Assembly: GCF_024448505.1 (NCBI RefSeq)
Contig: NZ_JAMOHV010000001.1
Span: 62,001 to 126,000, forward strand
Reading direction: 5' to 3'
DNA from: Stutzerimonas degradans
GTDB taxonomy: Bacteria > Pseudomonadota > Gammaproteobacteria > Pseudomonadales > Pseudomonadaceae
Length of the DNA: 64,000 bases
Shown: piece by piece, positions 17,687 through 26,712 of the stretch
Layout: each line of letters opens with the position of its first letter
Numbering within the stretch: position 1 is the first letter of the stretch
Made by a program: the position numbers and the translations under genes
The notes under the pieces: generated by a model
What the model saw: only the letters and a program-made list of their open reading frames with translations
What the model was told of the DNA's origin: nothing
Databases searched by the model: none

Positions 17687-18552
17687 GGGCGGCTCTCCTG
17701 GGGCTGGGCGCGCTGCGCGCAATAGTCGGTATCCGAGCAGACGAACTGCTTGGTCCCGGCGTCGTCGACGATCAGCTCGTCGAGGTAGGAATCGCCGCTG
17801 CCACAGATGGCGCAGCTCTGCTCCCACTGCTGGATCTGGAAGGGGTGATCCTCGAAATCCAGGCTGACCACGCGGGTATACGGCGGCACGGCGTAGAGGC
17901 GCTTCTCGCGGCCGGCGCCGAACAGCATCAGCGCCGGGCTGCGGTCCAGCTTGGGGTTGTCGAATTTGGGAATCGGCGACGGGTCCATCACGTAGCGCCC
18001 GTCCACCGTCACCGGGTAGGCGTAGCTGGTGGCGATGTGGCCGAAGGTGGCGATGTCCTCGTAGAGCTTCACGTGCATCACGCCGTAGTCGCCCAGCGCG
18101 TGCATGGTGCGCGTCTCGGTTTCCGACGGTTCGATGAAGCGCAGCGGCTCGGGTATCGGCACCTGATAGACCATGATCTGCCCGGCGGCGAGCGGGGTTT
18201 CCGGGATGCGGTGGCGGGTCTGGATCACCGTCGCTTCCGGGGTGCGTTCGGTGGTGGCGACCCCGGCGGTGCGGGCGAAGAAGCGGCGGATCGACACCGC
18301 GTTGGTGGTGTCGTCGGCGCCCTGGTCGATCACCTTGAGCACGTCGTCGGCGCCGAGAATGGCCGCGGTCAGCTGCATGCCGCCGGTACCCCAGCCGTAG
18401 GGCAGCGGCATCTCGCGGCCGCCGAATGGCACCTGATAGCCGGGTATGGCGACCGCCTTGAGCAGTGCGCGGCGGATCATGCGCTTGGTCTGCTCGTCGA
18501 GGTAGGCGAAGTTGTAGCCCGCCTCGCGGGCGGGAATGGCGTGGGCATTCAT
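17683..18552 (-). CDS. phnJ: Carbon-phosphorus lyase PhnJ (radical SAM)
   Basis: A 289-residue enzyme that cleaves the carbon-phosphorus bond by radical SAM chemistry. The iron-sulfur cysteine pattern C-x2-C-x21-C-x5-C characteristic of PhnJ is intact near the C-terminus (CAIC ... FVCSDTDYC). The N-terminal half shows [20 protein letters not shown] and GTGGMQ, highly conserved in the family. It should form the cytoplasmic PhnGHIJ core. It overlaps phnI and phnK by four bases each. Confidence 0.97.
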   Translation of the reverse strand: MNAHAIPAREAGYNFAYLDEQTKRMIRRALLKAVAIPGYQVPFGGREMPLPYGWGTGGMQLTAAILGADDVLKVIDQGADDTTNAVSIRRFFARTAGVATTERTPEATVIQTRHRIPETPLAAGQIMVYQVPIPEPLRFIEPSETETRTMHALGDYGVMHVKLYEDIATFGHIATSYAYPVTVDGRYVMDPSPIPKFDNPKLDRSPALMLFGAGREKRLYAVPPYTRVVSLDFEDHPFQIQQWEQSCAICGSGDSYLDELIVDDAGTKQFVCSDTDYCAQRAQPQESRP

Positions 18553-19658
18553 GCGCGTTTCTCCTTAGCAGGCGTTTCAGCGAGCGCTTCGGTCGGCTCG
18601 GCCTGCGGCTGGCGCAGCTTGCGGATCAGCTCCAGCTCGGACTGGAAGTCGACGTAGTGCGGCAACTTCAGGTGCGAGACGAAGCCGGCAGCCTCGACGT
18701 TGTCGCAGTGCATCAGGACGAATTCCTCCTGCTGCGCCGGGCCCTGCACCTCCTCGCCGTACTCGGCGGCACGCAGCGCGCGATCGACCAGCGCCATGCC
18801 CATCGCCTTGCGCTCGGCATAGCCGAAGGCCAGGCCGTAGCCGCGGGTGAACTGCGCCTGCGCGGCGCTCTCGCCGACGAACTGGTTGACCATCTCGCAC
18901 TCGGTCAGCTCGATCTCGCCGAGGCAGAGCGGGAAGCCCAGCTCCTGCGGCTCGATCCAGACCTCGGCGGTGCCGATGCGAATCTCGCCGGCGAACGGGT
19001 GGTTGCGGCCGTAGCCGCGCTGGGTCGAATAGCCCAGCGCCAGGAGAAAGCCCTCGTCGCCACGGGCCAGCGTCTGCAGGCGCTCGGCGCGGCTGCAGGG
19101 CAGCTCCAGCGGCTCGCGGGTTAGGTCCGGAACCGGCTCGCCGCGGTCGATTTCCGGGGTCATCAGGCCTTCCTCGCCGAGCAGGCCGAGTACGCGGGGG
19201 CAGTTGCTCAGCGTGGCGCTTTCATCCACCGGCGGGCCTGGGCGTTCGCCTTCGGCGAGCAGGGCGAAGTCCAGCAGGCGGTGGGTATAGTCGAAGGTCG
19301 GACCGAGCAGCTGGCCGCCGGGCACGTCCTTGAAGGTCGCCGAGATGCGCCGGCTGAGCTGCATGGCGCCGGTGTCCAGCGGCAGGCTTTCGGCGAAGCG
19401 CGGCAGCGTGGTGCGGTAGGCGCGCAGGAGAAAGATCGCCTCGACCAGATCGCCGGCGGCCTGCTTGATCGCCAGTGCGGCGAGTTGCTCGTCGTACAGC
19501 GAGCCTTCGCTCATCACTCGCGCCACGGCGAGTGGCAGCTGCTGGCGGATCTGCTCGACGCCGAGCTCGGCGATAGCGGTGTCACCGCGGCGCTTCTTCG
19601 CCAGCAGCGCGTGGGCGTTATCGATGGCCTGTTCGCCACCCTTGACCGCGACGTACAT
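18549..19658 (-). CDS. phnI: C-P lyase core subunit PhnI
   Basis: A 369-residue protein beginning MYVAVKGGEQAIDNAHALL and containing the long conserved stretches FDYTHRLLDFALL and CDNVEAAGFVSHLKLPHYVDF that define PhnI. It is the nucleosidase-like subunit that, with PhnG, PhnH and PhnL, exchanges adenine of ATP for phosphonate. The start at 19658 overlaps the phnH stop by one base (TGATG), supporting translational coupling; the longer open frame upstream lies antisense-free but without a start signal. Confidence 0.96.
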   Translation of the reverse strand: MYVAVKGGEQAIDNAHALLAKKRRGDTAIAELGVEQIRQQLPLAVARVMSEGSLYDEQLAALAIKQAAGDLVEAIFLLRAYRTTLPRFAESLPLDTGAMQLSRRISATFKDVPGGQLLGPTFDYTHRLLDFALLAEGERPGPPVDESATLSNCPRVLGLLGEEGLMTPEIDRGEPVPDLTREPLELPCSRAERLQTLARGDEGFLLALGYSTQRGYGRNHPFAGEIRIGTAEVWIEPQELGFPLCLGEIELTECEMVNQFVGESAAQAQFTRGYGLAFGYAERKAMGMALVDRALRAAEYGEEVQGPAQQEEFVLMHCDNVEAAGFVSHLKLPHYVDFQSELELIRKLRQPQAEPTEALAETPAKEKRA

Positions 19659-20266
19659 CAGGCCACCTCCTGCAGCGAATCGCCGATGCGGGTGCTGCGC
19701 GGCAGGCCGAGCACTTCGCCGTCGGCGCAGAACAGCGCGTCCAGCCCGCGCGGGAAGTCGTTGCGTGCGGCGCGCTGCTGCCAGAAGGCCGGCTTCAGCG
19801 GCAGGCCGACCAGGCGGCTGCCGTCGATGCCCGGGCCCTGCCAGCTCAGCGCCGGGCCGCGGTCGAGACGGTCGAGCTGGATCAGCAGCGTGCAGGACTG
19901 GTCCGGGTAGCGCTCGCTGCCGGCGTAGAAGCCGGAAAGGTCGTCCAGCGCGGCGGCGTCGAGCAGGGCGAACATCGCCTCCTCGCGTGCCTCGACGATC
20001 GGGCAGCCACAGTGAAAGGCCAGGTTGGCGCGGATCGCCGGGGTGTCGAAGGCCGGCGCCAGCCACAATGGTGTGTCGTTATCCAGCAGGCTCAGGCACA
20101 GCGCGTAGCTGGCGGCCTGCAGATGGTCGATGGCGGCGACGTTGACCAGCGGCTGGCACGTGCCCGGCTCGGCCAGGGACTTGAGCGCGGCGCGAAAGCT
20201 CTTCTGTGCATCCAGCACCGGGTCGGCGAAGGCGGCCTGCAACAGGTCGGATGGGGCGCGATTCAT
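19658..20266 (-). CDS. phnH: C-P lyase core subunit PhnH
   Basis: A 202-residue protein with FRAALKSLAEPGTCQPL near the N-terminus and GPGIDGSRLVGLPLKPAFW in the C-terminal half, both typical of PhnH, a PLP-transferase-like fold without PLP. It is part of the PhnGHI complex that makes the ribose-phosphonate intermediate. Start and stop overlap the neighbouring phnG stop and phnI start by one base each. Confidence 0.95.
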   Translation of the reverse strand: MNRAPSDLLQAAFADPVLDAQKSFRAALKSLAEPGTCQPLVNVAAIDHLQAASYALCLSLLDNDTPLWLAPAFDTPAIRANLAFHCGCPIVEAREEAMFALLDAAALDDLSGFYAGSERYPDQSCTLLIQLDRLDRGPALSWQGPGIDGSRLVGLPLKPAFWQQRAARNDFPRGLDALFCADGEVLGLPRSTRIGDSLQEVA

Positions 20267-20712
20267 CAGTCTTCTCCTCGCAGCAGCGTGAAGAACTCCA
20301 CGCGGGTAGTGGCGGTTTCGGCGGCCTTTTGCGCGGCGCTTCGGGCCTGCGCGGCGGCCAGCGGCTCGATCAGTTCATTGAGCCAGCGGCTTTGTTGCGG
20401 GCCTTGCAGGTGGGCGTCGGCGAGGGCGGCGAGCTCGGCCTGGCGCTTGTCGCGGCCGGCGCGGTAGCTGTAGCCCGTGCTGCCGTCGGCCAGGCGCACC
20501 ACGCAGCGGGTGGCGCTCATCTCGCCGAGGTTGAACGGCGCACCGGTGCCGCCCATGCGGCCGCGCACCAGGGTCATGCCGATTTCCGCGGGGCGGATCA
20601 GCTGGTAGGCGCAGTCGCGCAGGTCACTCTCGAAAGGCGCCAGGTCGGCGGCGCTGGCGCGGGCCAGCACGGCCATCCAGCGCTGGCGGGGGGATCGTTC
20701 GCGGGTGTGCAT
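20266..20712 (-). CDS. phnG: C-P lyase core subunit PhnG
   Basis: A 148-residue protein, MHTRERSPRQRWMAVLARA, with the conserved RMGGTGAPFNLGEMSATRCVV and RVEFFTLLRGE of PhnG. The start at 20712 is preceded by GGAG at six bases and matches the usual N-terminus; the in-frame ATG at 20724, which touches the phnF stop (TGATG), is the alternative and would add four residues. It belongs to the PhnGHIJ core complex. Confidence 0.94.
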   Translation of the reverse strand: MHTRERSPRQRWMAVLARASAADLAPFESDLRDCAYQLIRPAEIGMTLVRGRMGGTGAPFNLGEMSATRCVVRLADGSTGYSYRAGRDKRQAELAALADAHLQGPQQSRWLNELIEPLAAAQARSAAQKAAETATTRVEFFTLLRGED

Positions 20713-20723
20713 GGGGTTCTCCA

Positions 20724-21431
20724 TCAGGTGGCGACCTGGTACTGGAAGCGGTCGGAACGGCTGGCCGAGAGGGCGATCTCCACCGGTTGCCCGCTGGCAT
20801 CGCAGGACAGGGTGAATACCGACAGCAGCGGCATGCGCAGGGGCATCAGCAGCTGTGCGGCCTCGTCGCGATCGGCCAGGCGTGCGCCGATCAGGCTGAA
20901 ACGGCGCGTCAGCGGCAGGCCGCGTTCGCCGAGGTAGCGGCGCAGCGATCCGCCCTGGTAATCGGCGAGCCGTTCGGCGTGGCTGGCGCAGTAGCGGTGG
21001 CGGATCAGGCTGACCGGCTCGCCGTCGAGCAGGCGCAGGGTGCTCAGCTCGATCAGCGCGGCGCCTTCGGCCAGTTCCAGGTGGCGCGCTTCCTCGGCGC
21101 TGGCGCTGAGCTGGCGCCGCTCGAGCAGGCGCGCCTCGGTACGCAAGCCGAGGGCGGCCAGCGATTCGCTGTAGGCGCTGTCGGCCTGCAGCGGATAGAC
21201 CAGCGGGCGTTGCAACACCTGGGTGCCCTTGCCCTGGCGGCGCAGCAGGCGGCCTTCGTTGATCAGCTCGTCGACGGCGCGGCGCAGGGTGTGGCGGTTG
21301 ACCGCGAAGCGCCGCGCCAGCTGCATCTCGCCGGGGAGGAAGTCGCCGATGCGGTAGTGGCGCAGCTCGCCGCGCAGCACCTGGGCCAGTTCGAGGTAGA
21401 GCGGTTCGCTGGGTTGTCTAGACAACTGCAT
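20724..21431 (-). CDS. phnF: GntR/HutC-family regulator PhnF
   Basis: A 235-residue repressor-type protein. The winged helix-turn-helix covers about residues 8-75 (PLYLELAQVLRGEL, FAVNRHTLRRAVDELINEG, RRQGKGTQV) and the HutC-type UTRA ligand domain follows. It lies between phnE and phnG, as in E. coli. A perfect 14-base palindrome occupies codons 2-6 of the gene (21413-21426) and a near-copy lies upstream of phnC, so it probably represses the operon and itself. The inducer is unknown; phosphonate or phosphate-related ligands are likely. Confidence 0.93.
   Translation of the reverse strand: MQLSRQPSEPLYLELAQVLRGELRHYRIGDFLPGEMQLARRFAVNRHTLRRAVDELINEGRLLRRQGKGTQVLQRPLVYPLQADSAYSESLAALGLRTEARLLERRQLSASAEEARHLELAEGAALIELSTLRLLDGEPVSLIRHRYCASHAERLADYQGGSLRRYLGERGLPLTRRFSLIGARLADRDEAAQLLMPLRMPLLSVFTLSCDASGQPVEIALSASRSDRFQYQVAT
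21413..21426. promoter_or_regulatory. Probable PhnF operator 1, inside the start of phnF
   Basis: GTTGTCTAGACAAC is a perfect 14-base palindrome. It lies within codons 2-6 of phnF on the minus strand. GntR/HutC repressors bind inverted repeats of this kind, and the same core (TTGTCTAGAC) recurs only upstream of phnC in the parts I compared. Bound protein here would block elongation or an internal promoter in the phnE-phnF gap. Confidence 0.6.
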
Positions 21432-21442
21432 GGTGTTTTCGA

Positions 21443-21459
21443 GAGGCGCACAGCGCCTC
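21443..21459 (-). promoter_or_regulatory. Hairpin in the phnE-phnF gap
   Basis: GAGGCGC and GCGCCTC form a perfect 7-bp stem around a 3-base loop, seven bases past the phnE stop. No T-tract follows. It divides the transport half (phnCDE) from the regulator and C-P lyase half and could stabilise the upstream mRNA. Confidence 0.4.
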
Positions 21460-21465
21460 GCTCCG

Positions 21466-22260
21466 TCAGATGAAGAGCTTGCGCAGGCGCTGGGAGAGCA
21501 GGTCGATCAGGCTCACCACGGCGATGATGATCAGCAGCAGGGCGGCGGTCTGGCCGAACTGGAAACCGCGGATGGCTTCCCAGAGGATCACGCCGATGCC
21601 GCCGGCGCCGACCATGCCGACCACCGTGGCCGAGCGCACGTTGGATTCGAAGCGGTACAGCGAGTAGGAAATCCACAGCGGCAGCACCTGCGGAATCACC
21701 CCGAAGATGACTTCCTGCAGCGCACTGGCGCCGGTGGCACGCACGCCTTCCACCGGGCCCGGCTCGATGGCTTCCACCGCTTCGGCGAACAGCTTGGCGA
21801 GCACGCCGGTGGTGCTGATCCACAGCGCCAGCACGCCGGCGAAGGGTCCGAGGCCGACGGCGACGACGAAGAGCATGGCGAAGACCATCTCGTTGATCGA
21901 CCGGCAGGCATCCATCAGCCGGCGCACCGGCTGGTAGACCCACCAGGGCACGATGTTCTCGGAGCTGAGAATGCCCAGCGGGATGGCGCAGACGATCGCC
22001 AGCAGGGTGCCCCAGAGGGCGATGTGCACCGTGGTGACCATCTCCTTGAGGTACAGCTGCCAGTTGCTGAAGTCCGGCGGGAAGAAGTCGGCGGCAAAGG
22101 TCGCCATGTTGGCGCTGTCGCGAATCAGCAGCAGCGGATTCATCTCCGCGCCCTGCCAGGACCAGGCCAGCACGGCCAGGCACAGGCCCCAGCCGAGCAG
22201 GCGCAACCAGCTGCGCTTGTCGTTGCCCGCCAGTGGCGGTGTGGTGCTCAGAGTGGTCAT
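21466..22260 (-). CDS. phnE: Phosphonate ABC transporter permease PhnE
   Basis: A 264-residue inner-membrane permease with a first membrane segment at about 18-36 and five more in the BPD_transp_1 domain. The cytoplasmic coupling loop [24 protein letters not shown] is the EAA-type motif that meets the PhnC ATPase, and [23 protein letters not shown] is typical of PhnE. It follows phnD by 62 bases; a strong hairpin lies in that gap. Confidence 0.95.
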   Translation of the reverse strand: MTTLSTTPPLAGNDKRSWLRLLGWGLCLAVLAWSWQGAEMNPLLLIRDSANMATFAADFFPPDFSNWQLYLKEMVTTVHIALWGTLLAIVCAIPLGILSSENIVPWWVYQPVRRLMDACRSINEMVFAMLFVVAVGLGPFAGVLALWISTTGVLAKLFAEAVEAIEPGPVEGVRATGASALQEVIFGVIPQVLPLWISYSLYRFESNVRSATVVGMVGAGGIGVILWEAIRGFQFGQTAALLLIIIAVVSLIDLLSQRLRKLFI

Positions 22261-22290
22261 GTTCGGTTCTCGAAAACGGCGCGGACGGGA

Positions 22291-22312
22291 GCGTGGCGCC
22301 AGCGCGCCACGC
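22291..22312 (-). promoter_or_regulatory. Intercistronic hairpin between phnD and phnE
   Basis: GCGTGGCGC and GCGCCACGC form a perfect 9-bp stem around a 4-base loop, ten bases after the phnD stop. There is no T-tract. As with the hairpin after the TAXI gene, its place after a binding-protein gene fits a role in keeping that mRNA segment more abundant than the permease part. Confidence 0.5.
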
Positions 22313-22322
22313 CCGGCGTTGC

Positions 22323-23327
22323 TCAGCTGGCCTTGGCGGCGGCGCTCTTCTGCTCGCGCTCGGCCATGCGCTGCTCCAGCTTGGCCAGCTCCTGGTCGAT
22401 GCCCTGCAGCTGCGCCTGGCGGTCGCTGTCGGAGAGCTTGCTGTCGGCGGCGACTTCGCTGCGCTTCTTGAACAGTTCCAGCTGGCGGATCGGCAGCAGC
22501 TGGTCGTTGTCGGAGGCGCGGAACGGTGCCCACTGCAGCGCGGCGAGAATTTCCTTCTCGGCCGGCTTGGCGCCGTAGCTCATGAAGAACTCGCGCACCC
22601 TGTTCTTCTGCTCGTCGCTCAGGTTCTTGCGCCAGACCAGCGGGTCGGCCGGGATCAGCGGCGAGGTCCAGACGATCTTCAGTTGCGCGGCCTTGTCCGG
22701 CGCGGTGATCTCCAGGCGCTCCATGCCTTCGCTGTTGAAGGTGCCGACATCGACCTGCTTGTTCGCCACCGACAGCGCGTTCACTTCGTGGCTGCCGTTG
22801 AGGCTGCGCTTGAAGGCCTGGCTGGCGTCGACCTTGTTCTTGGCGAACACGTAGTAGCCGGGCACCAGGTAGCCGGAGGTGGAGTTCGGGTCGCCGTTGG
22901 CGAAGGTCAGGCTCTTGGCGTTCTTCAGCACGTCCTCGACCGAATTCAGGGCGCTGTCCCTGTGCACGATCAGATGGCTGTAGTAGCCCGGGCTGCCGTT
23001 GGCGGCGACCGTCTGGGCGAAGATTTCGCCGCCGGCGCGATCCACCGCCTCCATCGCCGACTTGTTGCCGTACCAGGCCAGATCGACCTTGTCGAAGCGC
23101 ATGCCCTGGATCACCCCGGCGTAGTCGGGGGCGAAGAAGGCCTTCACCTCGTAGCCGGTCTGCTTGCTCATGTCGGCAAGGAAGGGGTCCCAGACGCTGC
23201 GCAGGTTCTGCGAGGACTCGGTGGAAATGATGCCGAAGGTGATGGTCTCGGCGGCCTGAGCGGTACCGGCGAGCGCACCGGCCAGCAGCGTGGAGGCGGC
23301 AAGGGCGCGGCTGAAGCGTTTCAACAT
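22323..23327 (-). CDS. phnD: Phosphonate-binding periplasmic protein PhnD
   Basis: A 334-residue binding protein with a signal peptide ([25 protein letters not shown]). [48 protein letters not shown] and [16 protein letters not shown] are characteristic of PhnD and carry the ligand contacts. The C-terminus is a charged, probably helical or coiled tail ([18 protein letters not shown]). The ATG at 23327 is eight bases from AGGAG; a GTG three codons upstream is too close to it. It delivers phosphonates to PhnE/PhnC. Confidence 0.95.
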   Translation of the reverse strand: MLKRFSRALAASTLLAGALAGTAQAAETITFGIISTESSQNLRSVWDPFLADMSKQTGYEVKAFFAPDYAGVIQGMRFDKVDLAWYGNKSAMEAVDRAGGEIFAQTVAANGSPGYYSHLIVHRDSALNSVEDVLKNAKSLTFANGDPNSTSGYLVPGYYVFAKNKVDASQAFKRSLNGSHEVNALSVANKQVDVGTFNSEGMERLEITAPDKAAQLKIVWTSPLIPADPLVWRKNLSDEQKNRVREFFMSYGAKPAEKEILAALQWAPFRASDNDQLLPIRQLELFKKRSEVAADSKLSDSDRQAQLQGIDQELAKLEQRMAEREQKSAAAKAS

Positions 23328-23375
23328 GGAGATCACTCCTGGGGTGTGGCGTTGGTTGTCGGGTTGGCCTGCGGC

Positions 23376-24206
23376 TCAGCCGTTGACCAGCTGCAGCTGC
23401 CGCGGCTCGGCATTGCGGGCGCGGTCGGAGAACAGCAGGCTGGCGTCCAGATCGGCGCCGTAGAGATCGTTGAGCAGGTGGTCGCTGAGTGCCGCCGAGG
23501 GGCCGTCGTAGTGGATGCGGCCGTGCTTGAGCGCCACGGCGCGGGAGCAGTAGCGCAGGGCGTAATCGACCTGATGCAGGGTCACCACCACGGTCTTGCC
23601 GTCCTGGCGGTTGATGTCGGCGAGGATTTCCATGACCTTGCGCGCCGACTCCGGGTCGAGCGAGGCGATGGGTTCGTCGGCGAGGATCACCTCGGCCTGC
23701 TGGGTCAGCGCACGGGCGATCGCCACCCGCTGCTGCTGGCCGCCGGAGAGCGTCGAGGCACGCTGCGCGGCGCGCTCGGCCAGGCCGACGCGCTCCAGTG
23801 CGGCCATGGCCTGGCGCTTCTGCTCGTCGCTGAACATGCCCAGCGATCCGCGCCAGCGCGGCATGCGGCCGAGAAAGCCGAGCAGGACGTTGTCCAGCAC
23901 GCTGAGGCGGGTGACCAGGTTGAACTGCTGGAAGATGTAGCCGATGTCGGCGCGCAGGCGGCGCACCTCGCCATGCAGTCGGCCGGTGGCCTGTACCTCG
24001 CGGCCGAGCACCTCGATGCGCCCGCCGGCGGAGCGGTCGCAGCAGGCCAGTCCGGCCAGGTGGCGCAACAGCGTGGACTTGCCGGAACCGGACGCGCCGA
24101 TCAGCGCCACCATCTCGCCCGGCTGTATCGCCAGGCCCAGGTCGAACAGCGCCTGCTTGCCGGCGAAGGTCTTGTTCAGTCGCTCGACTCGAATAGCCGC
24201 ATTCAT
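23376..24206 (-). CDS. phnC: Phosphonate ABC transporter ATPase PhnC
   Basis: A 276-residue ATPase with Walker [10 protein letters not shown], the PhnC segment [26 protein letters not shown], signature [15 protein letters not shown], and Walker [16 protein letters not shown]. It powers uptake of phosphonates through PhnE. A good GAGAGGG ribosome-binding site precedes the ATG. It is the first gene of the phn operon, with a candidate repressor operator and a weak Pho-box-like site upstream. Confidence 0.95.
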   Translation of the reverse strand: MNAAIRVERLNKTFAGKQALFDLGLAIQPGEMVALIGASGSGKSTLLRHLAGLACCDRSAGGRIEVLGREVQATGRLHGEVRRLRADIGYIFQQFNLVTRLSVLDNVLLGFLGRMPRWRGSLGMFSDEQKRQAMAALERVGLAERAAQRASTLSGGQQQRVAIARALTQQAEVILADEPIASLDPESARKVMEILADINRQDGKTVVVTLHQVDYALRYCSRAVALKHGRIHYDGPSAALSDHLLNDLYGADLDASLLFSDRARNAEPRQLQLVNG

Positions 24207-24246
24207 GTCTTGCCCTCTCGTCTGCGCGGCCGGGGAGGTCGGCCAA

Positions 24247-24260
24247 CTTGTCTAGACGAG
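24247..24260. promoter_or_regulatory. Probable PhnF operator 2, upstream of phnC
   Basis: CTTGTCTAGACGAG is an imperfect palindrome that shares the core TTGTCTAGAC with the perfect copy inside phnF. It lies 41 bases upstream of the phnC start codon, between that start and the candidate promoter, where bound repressor would block transcription. Confidence 0.6.
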
Positions 24261-24298
24261 AAGGTAGTCAGGCTCTGTTGCAGTCCCGCTAAGCGTCC

Positions 24299-24316
24299 GT
24301 GAACCTGCGATGACCA
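24299..24316 (-). promoter_or_regulatory. Weak Pho-box-like repeat upstream of phnC
   Basis: On the minus strand TGGTCAT and GGTTCAC are spaced 11 bases apart start to start, the spacing of PhoB half-sites (CTGTCAT twice). Each half matches only partly. Position, about 95 bases upstream of phnC, fits phosphate-starvation control known for phn operons, but the site alone is not convincing. Confidence 0.3.
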
Positions 24317-24393
24317 TTCGGTGAAGCTTCGACGGTCAGCGCAGCGGCCAGTCGGCGCACGCAAGGCTTTGCCTTCGCGGCGCGCGCCCCTAA

Positions 24394-25221
<828 letters not shown>

Positions 25222-25259
25222 ACCGCCTGCCGCCGACGTGGCGCGGTAGCGCCGCGTCG

Positions 25260-25466
25260 TCACACCAGATCGGCGTCTTCCTCGGCGGGCAGCTGGTCGG
25301 TAACGATCACCCGCGGGTGGCGGCTCTGCTCGTCCTCGATGCGCAGGCCGACGTACTCCGCATCGTGGGCGTCCCAGAAGGCTTCGAGTTGCTGCAGATC
25401 GGCCTGGGCGAGCAGCGTCTGCCCGGTGCGTTCGAGAATGACGGAATAGCGGATGTCGGCGTGCAT
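25260..25466 (-). CDS. Small protein, function unknown
   Basis: A 68-residue protein from ATG 25466 (MHADIRYSVILERTG...) that is acidic, has no signal peptide or membrane segment, and ends EEDADLV. The start is uncertain: an in-frame ATG at 25514 and a longer frame to 25547 exist, and none has a clear ribosome-binding site. It is convergent with the SDR gene and divergent from cheV. I do not recognise a family. Confidence 0.45.
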   Translation of the reverse strand: MHADIRYSVILERTGQTLLAQADLQQLEAFWDAHDAEYVGLRIEDEQSRHPRVIVTDQLPAEEDADLV

Positions 25467-25507
25467 GGAGGTGAGCTCGTGGTGGTGCGGGGTAGGGCTG
25501 AACAATG

Positions 25508-25522
25508 ATGTCATTGTGACAT
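25508..25522. promoter_or_regulatory. Short inverted repeat in a divergent promoter region
   Basis: ATGTCA-TTG-TGACAT is a perfect 6-bp inverted repeat with a 3-base centre, between the small minus-strand gene and cheV. It is a possible operator for an unknown regulator; nothing ties it to a particular protein. Confidence 0.25.
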
Positions 25523-25670
25523 TGAGGCATGATGCACGGCCGACCATTCATCGTCCGGCAGATGACAGCCGCCGAACGGCAGGCAAAGCGCATCGCCGGA
25601 CTGCAAGAAATCCAAGGCGTGCCGATAACCCGCGCAACGGCCATCGGCCAACGCAGTCGCAGGGCAAGAC

Positions 25671-26561
25671 ATGAGCAACTCCTACACCGCCGATTCACTG
25701 TCGCTTCTTCTCTTCACGCTGCGCAGCGGCAAGCAGATGGCGATCAACCTGCTGAAGGTCAGCGAGATCATCCCGATGCCGCGGCTAACGCGGCTGCCCG
25801 AGGCGCATCCGCACATCGAAGGCGTCGCGACCCTGCGCGGCGAGCCGTTGTCGGTGATCGATCTGAGCCAGGCGATCGGCATGGCGCCGCTGGAGGACCC
25901 GCGCGGCGGCTGCCTGGTAGTCACCGAGATCAGCCGGCAGAAGCACGGCCTGCACGTGCAGGCGGTGGCGCGGATCGTCAGCTGCGCCACCTCGAAGATC
26001 CTGCCGCCGCCCTACGGCGCCAAGGGGCGCTCGTTCATCACCGGCACCGCCGAGGTGGATGGCGAGCTGATCCAGGTGCTGGATATTGAAAAGGTGCTGC
26101 ATAACATCTCGCCGGCTTCGGCCGAAGCCGATCTGTCCGACCTGAACGTCGAGGATGCGCAGCTGCTCACCGAGACGCGCGCGCTGATCGTCGACGACAG
26201 CCAGGTCGCGCGCAGCATGTCGCTGGCTGCGCTGGGCCAGTTGGGCGTGACCTGCCATGCCGTCACCGGCGCGCGCGCCGCGCTGGCCAGGCTCGATGAG
26301 CTGCACGGCGGCCCGGAGGAAATCAACGTGGTGGTTTCGGACATCGAGATGCCGGAGATGGACGGCTACGCCTTCACCCAGGCGCTGCGCCAGCACCCGA
26401 CCTACGCCGGCATTTATGTGCTGCTGCACACCTCGCTGGACAGCACCATCAGCACCGACCGGGCGAAGGCGGTGGGCGCCAACGAGATTCTCACCAAGTT
26501 CTCGGTGCCGGAGCTGACGCGCTGCATCCTCAACGCCGCGCGGGCGATCCATCGTCGCTGA
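25671..26561 (+). CDS. cheV: Chemotaxis coupling protein CheV (CheW-REC)
   Basis: A 296-residue cytoplasmic protein. Residues about 5-150 are a CheW domain (LLLFTLRSGKQMAINLLKVSEIIP, LRGEPLSVIDLSQAIG, VLDIEKVLHN) and residues about 170-295 are a receiver domain with acidic pair DD in LIVDDSQ, phosphoacceptor Asp in VVVSDIEMPEMDGY, Thr/Ser in LLHTSL and Lys in LTKF. CheV couples receptors to CheA and is adjusted by phosphorylation. It is not in a che operon here; the next gene is a diguanylate cyclase. Confidence 0.93.
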   Translation: MSNSYTADSLSLLLFTLRSGKQMAINLLKVSEIIPMPRLTRLPEAHPHIEGVATLRGEPLSVIDLSQAIGMAPLEDPRGGCLVVTEISRQKHGLHVQAVARIVSCATSKILPPPYGAKGRSFITGTAEVDGELIQVLDIEKVLHNISPASAEADLSDLNVEDAQLLTETRALIVDDSQVARSMSLAALGQLGVTCHAVTGARAALARLDELHGGPEEINVVVSDIEMPEMDGYAFTQALRQHPTYAGIYVLLHTSLDSTISTDRAKAVGANEILTKFSVPELTRCILNAARAIHRR

Positions 26562-26712
26562 GCAGGCCGCGCGGGCTTGCAGGGCAGTGGATGATTAATC
26601 CGCGGCGCACTTCGACTACGCCTAATGGATGAGTGGCAGGTGCGTGTCGATCAAGTGCGTCACGGTGGCCTGCCTCTAGAATGCACGTTGTTCCTGCCGC
26701 CAGAGTGAAGCC

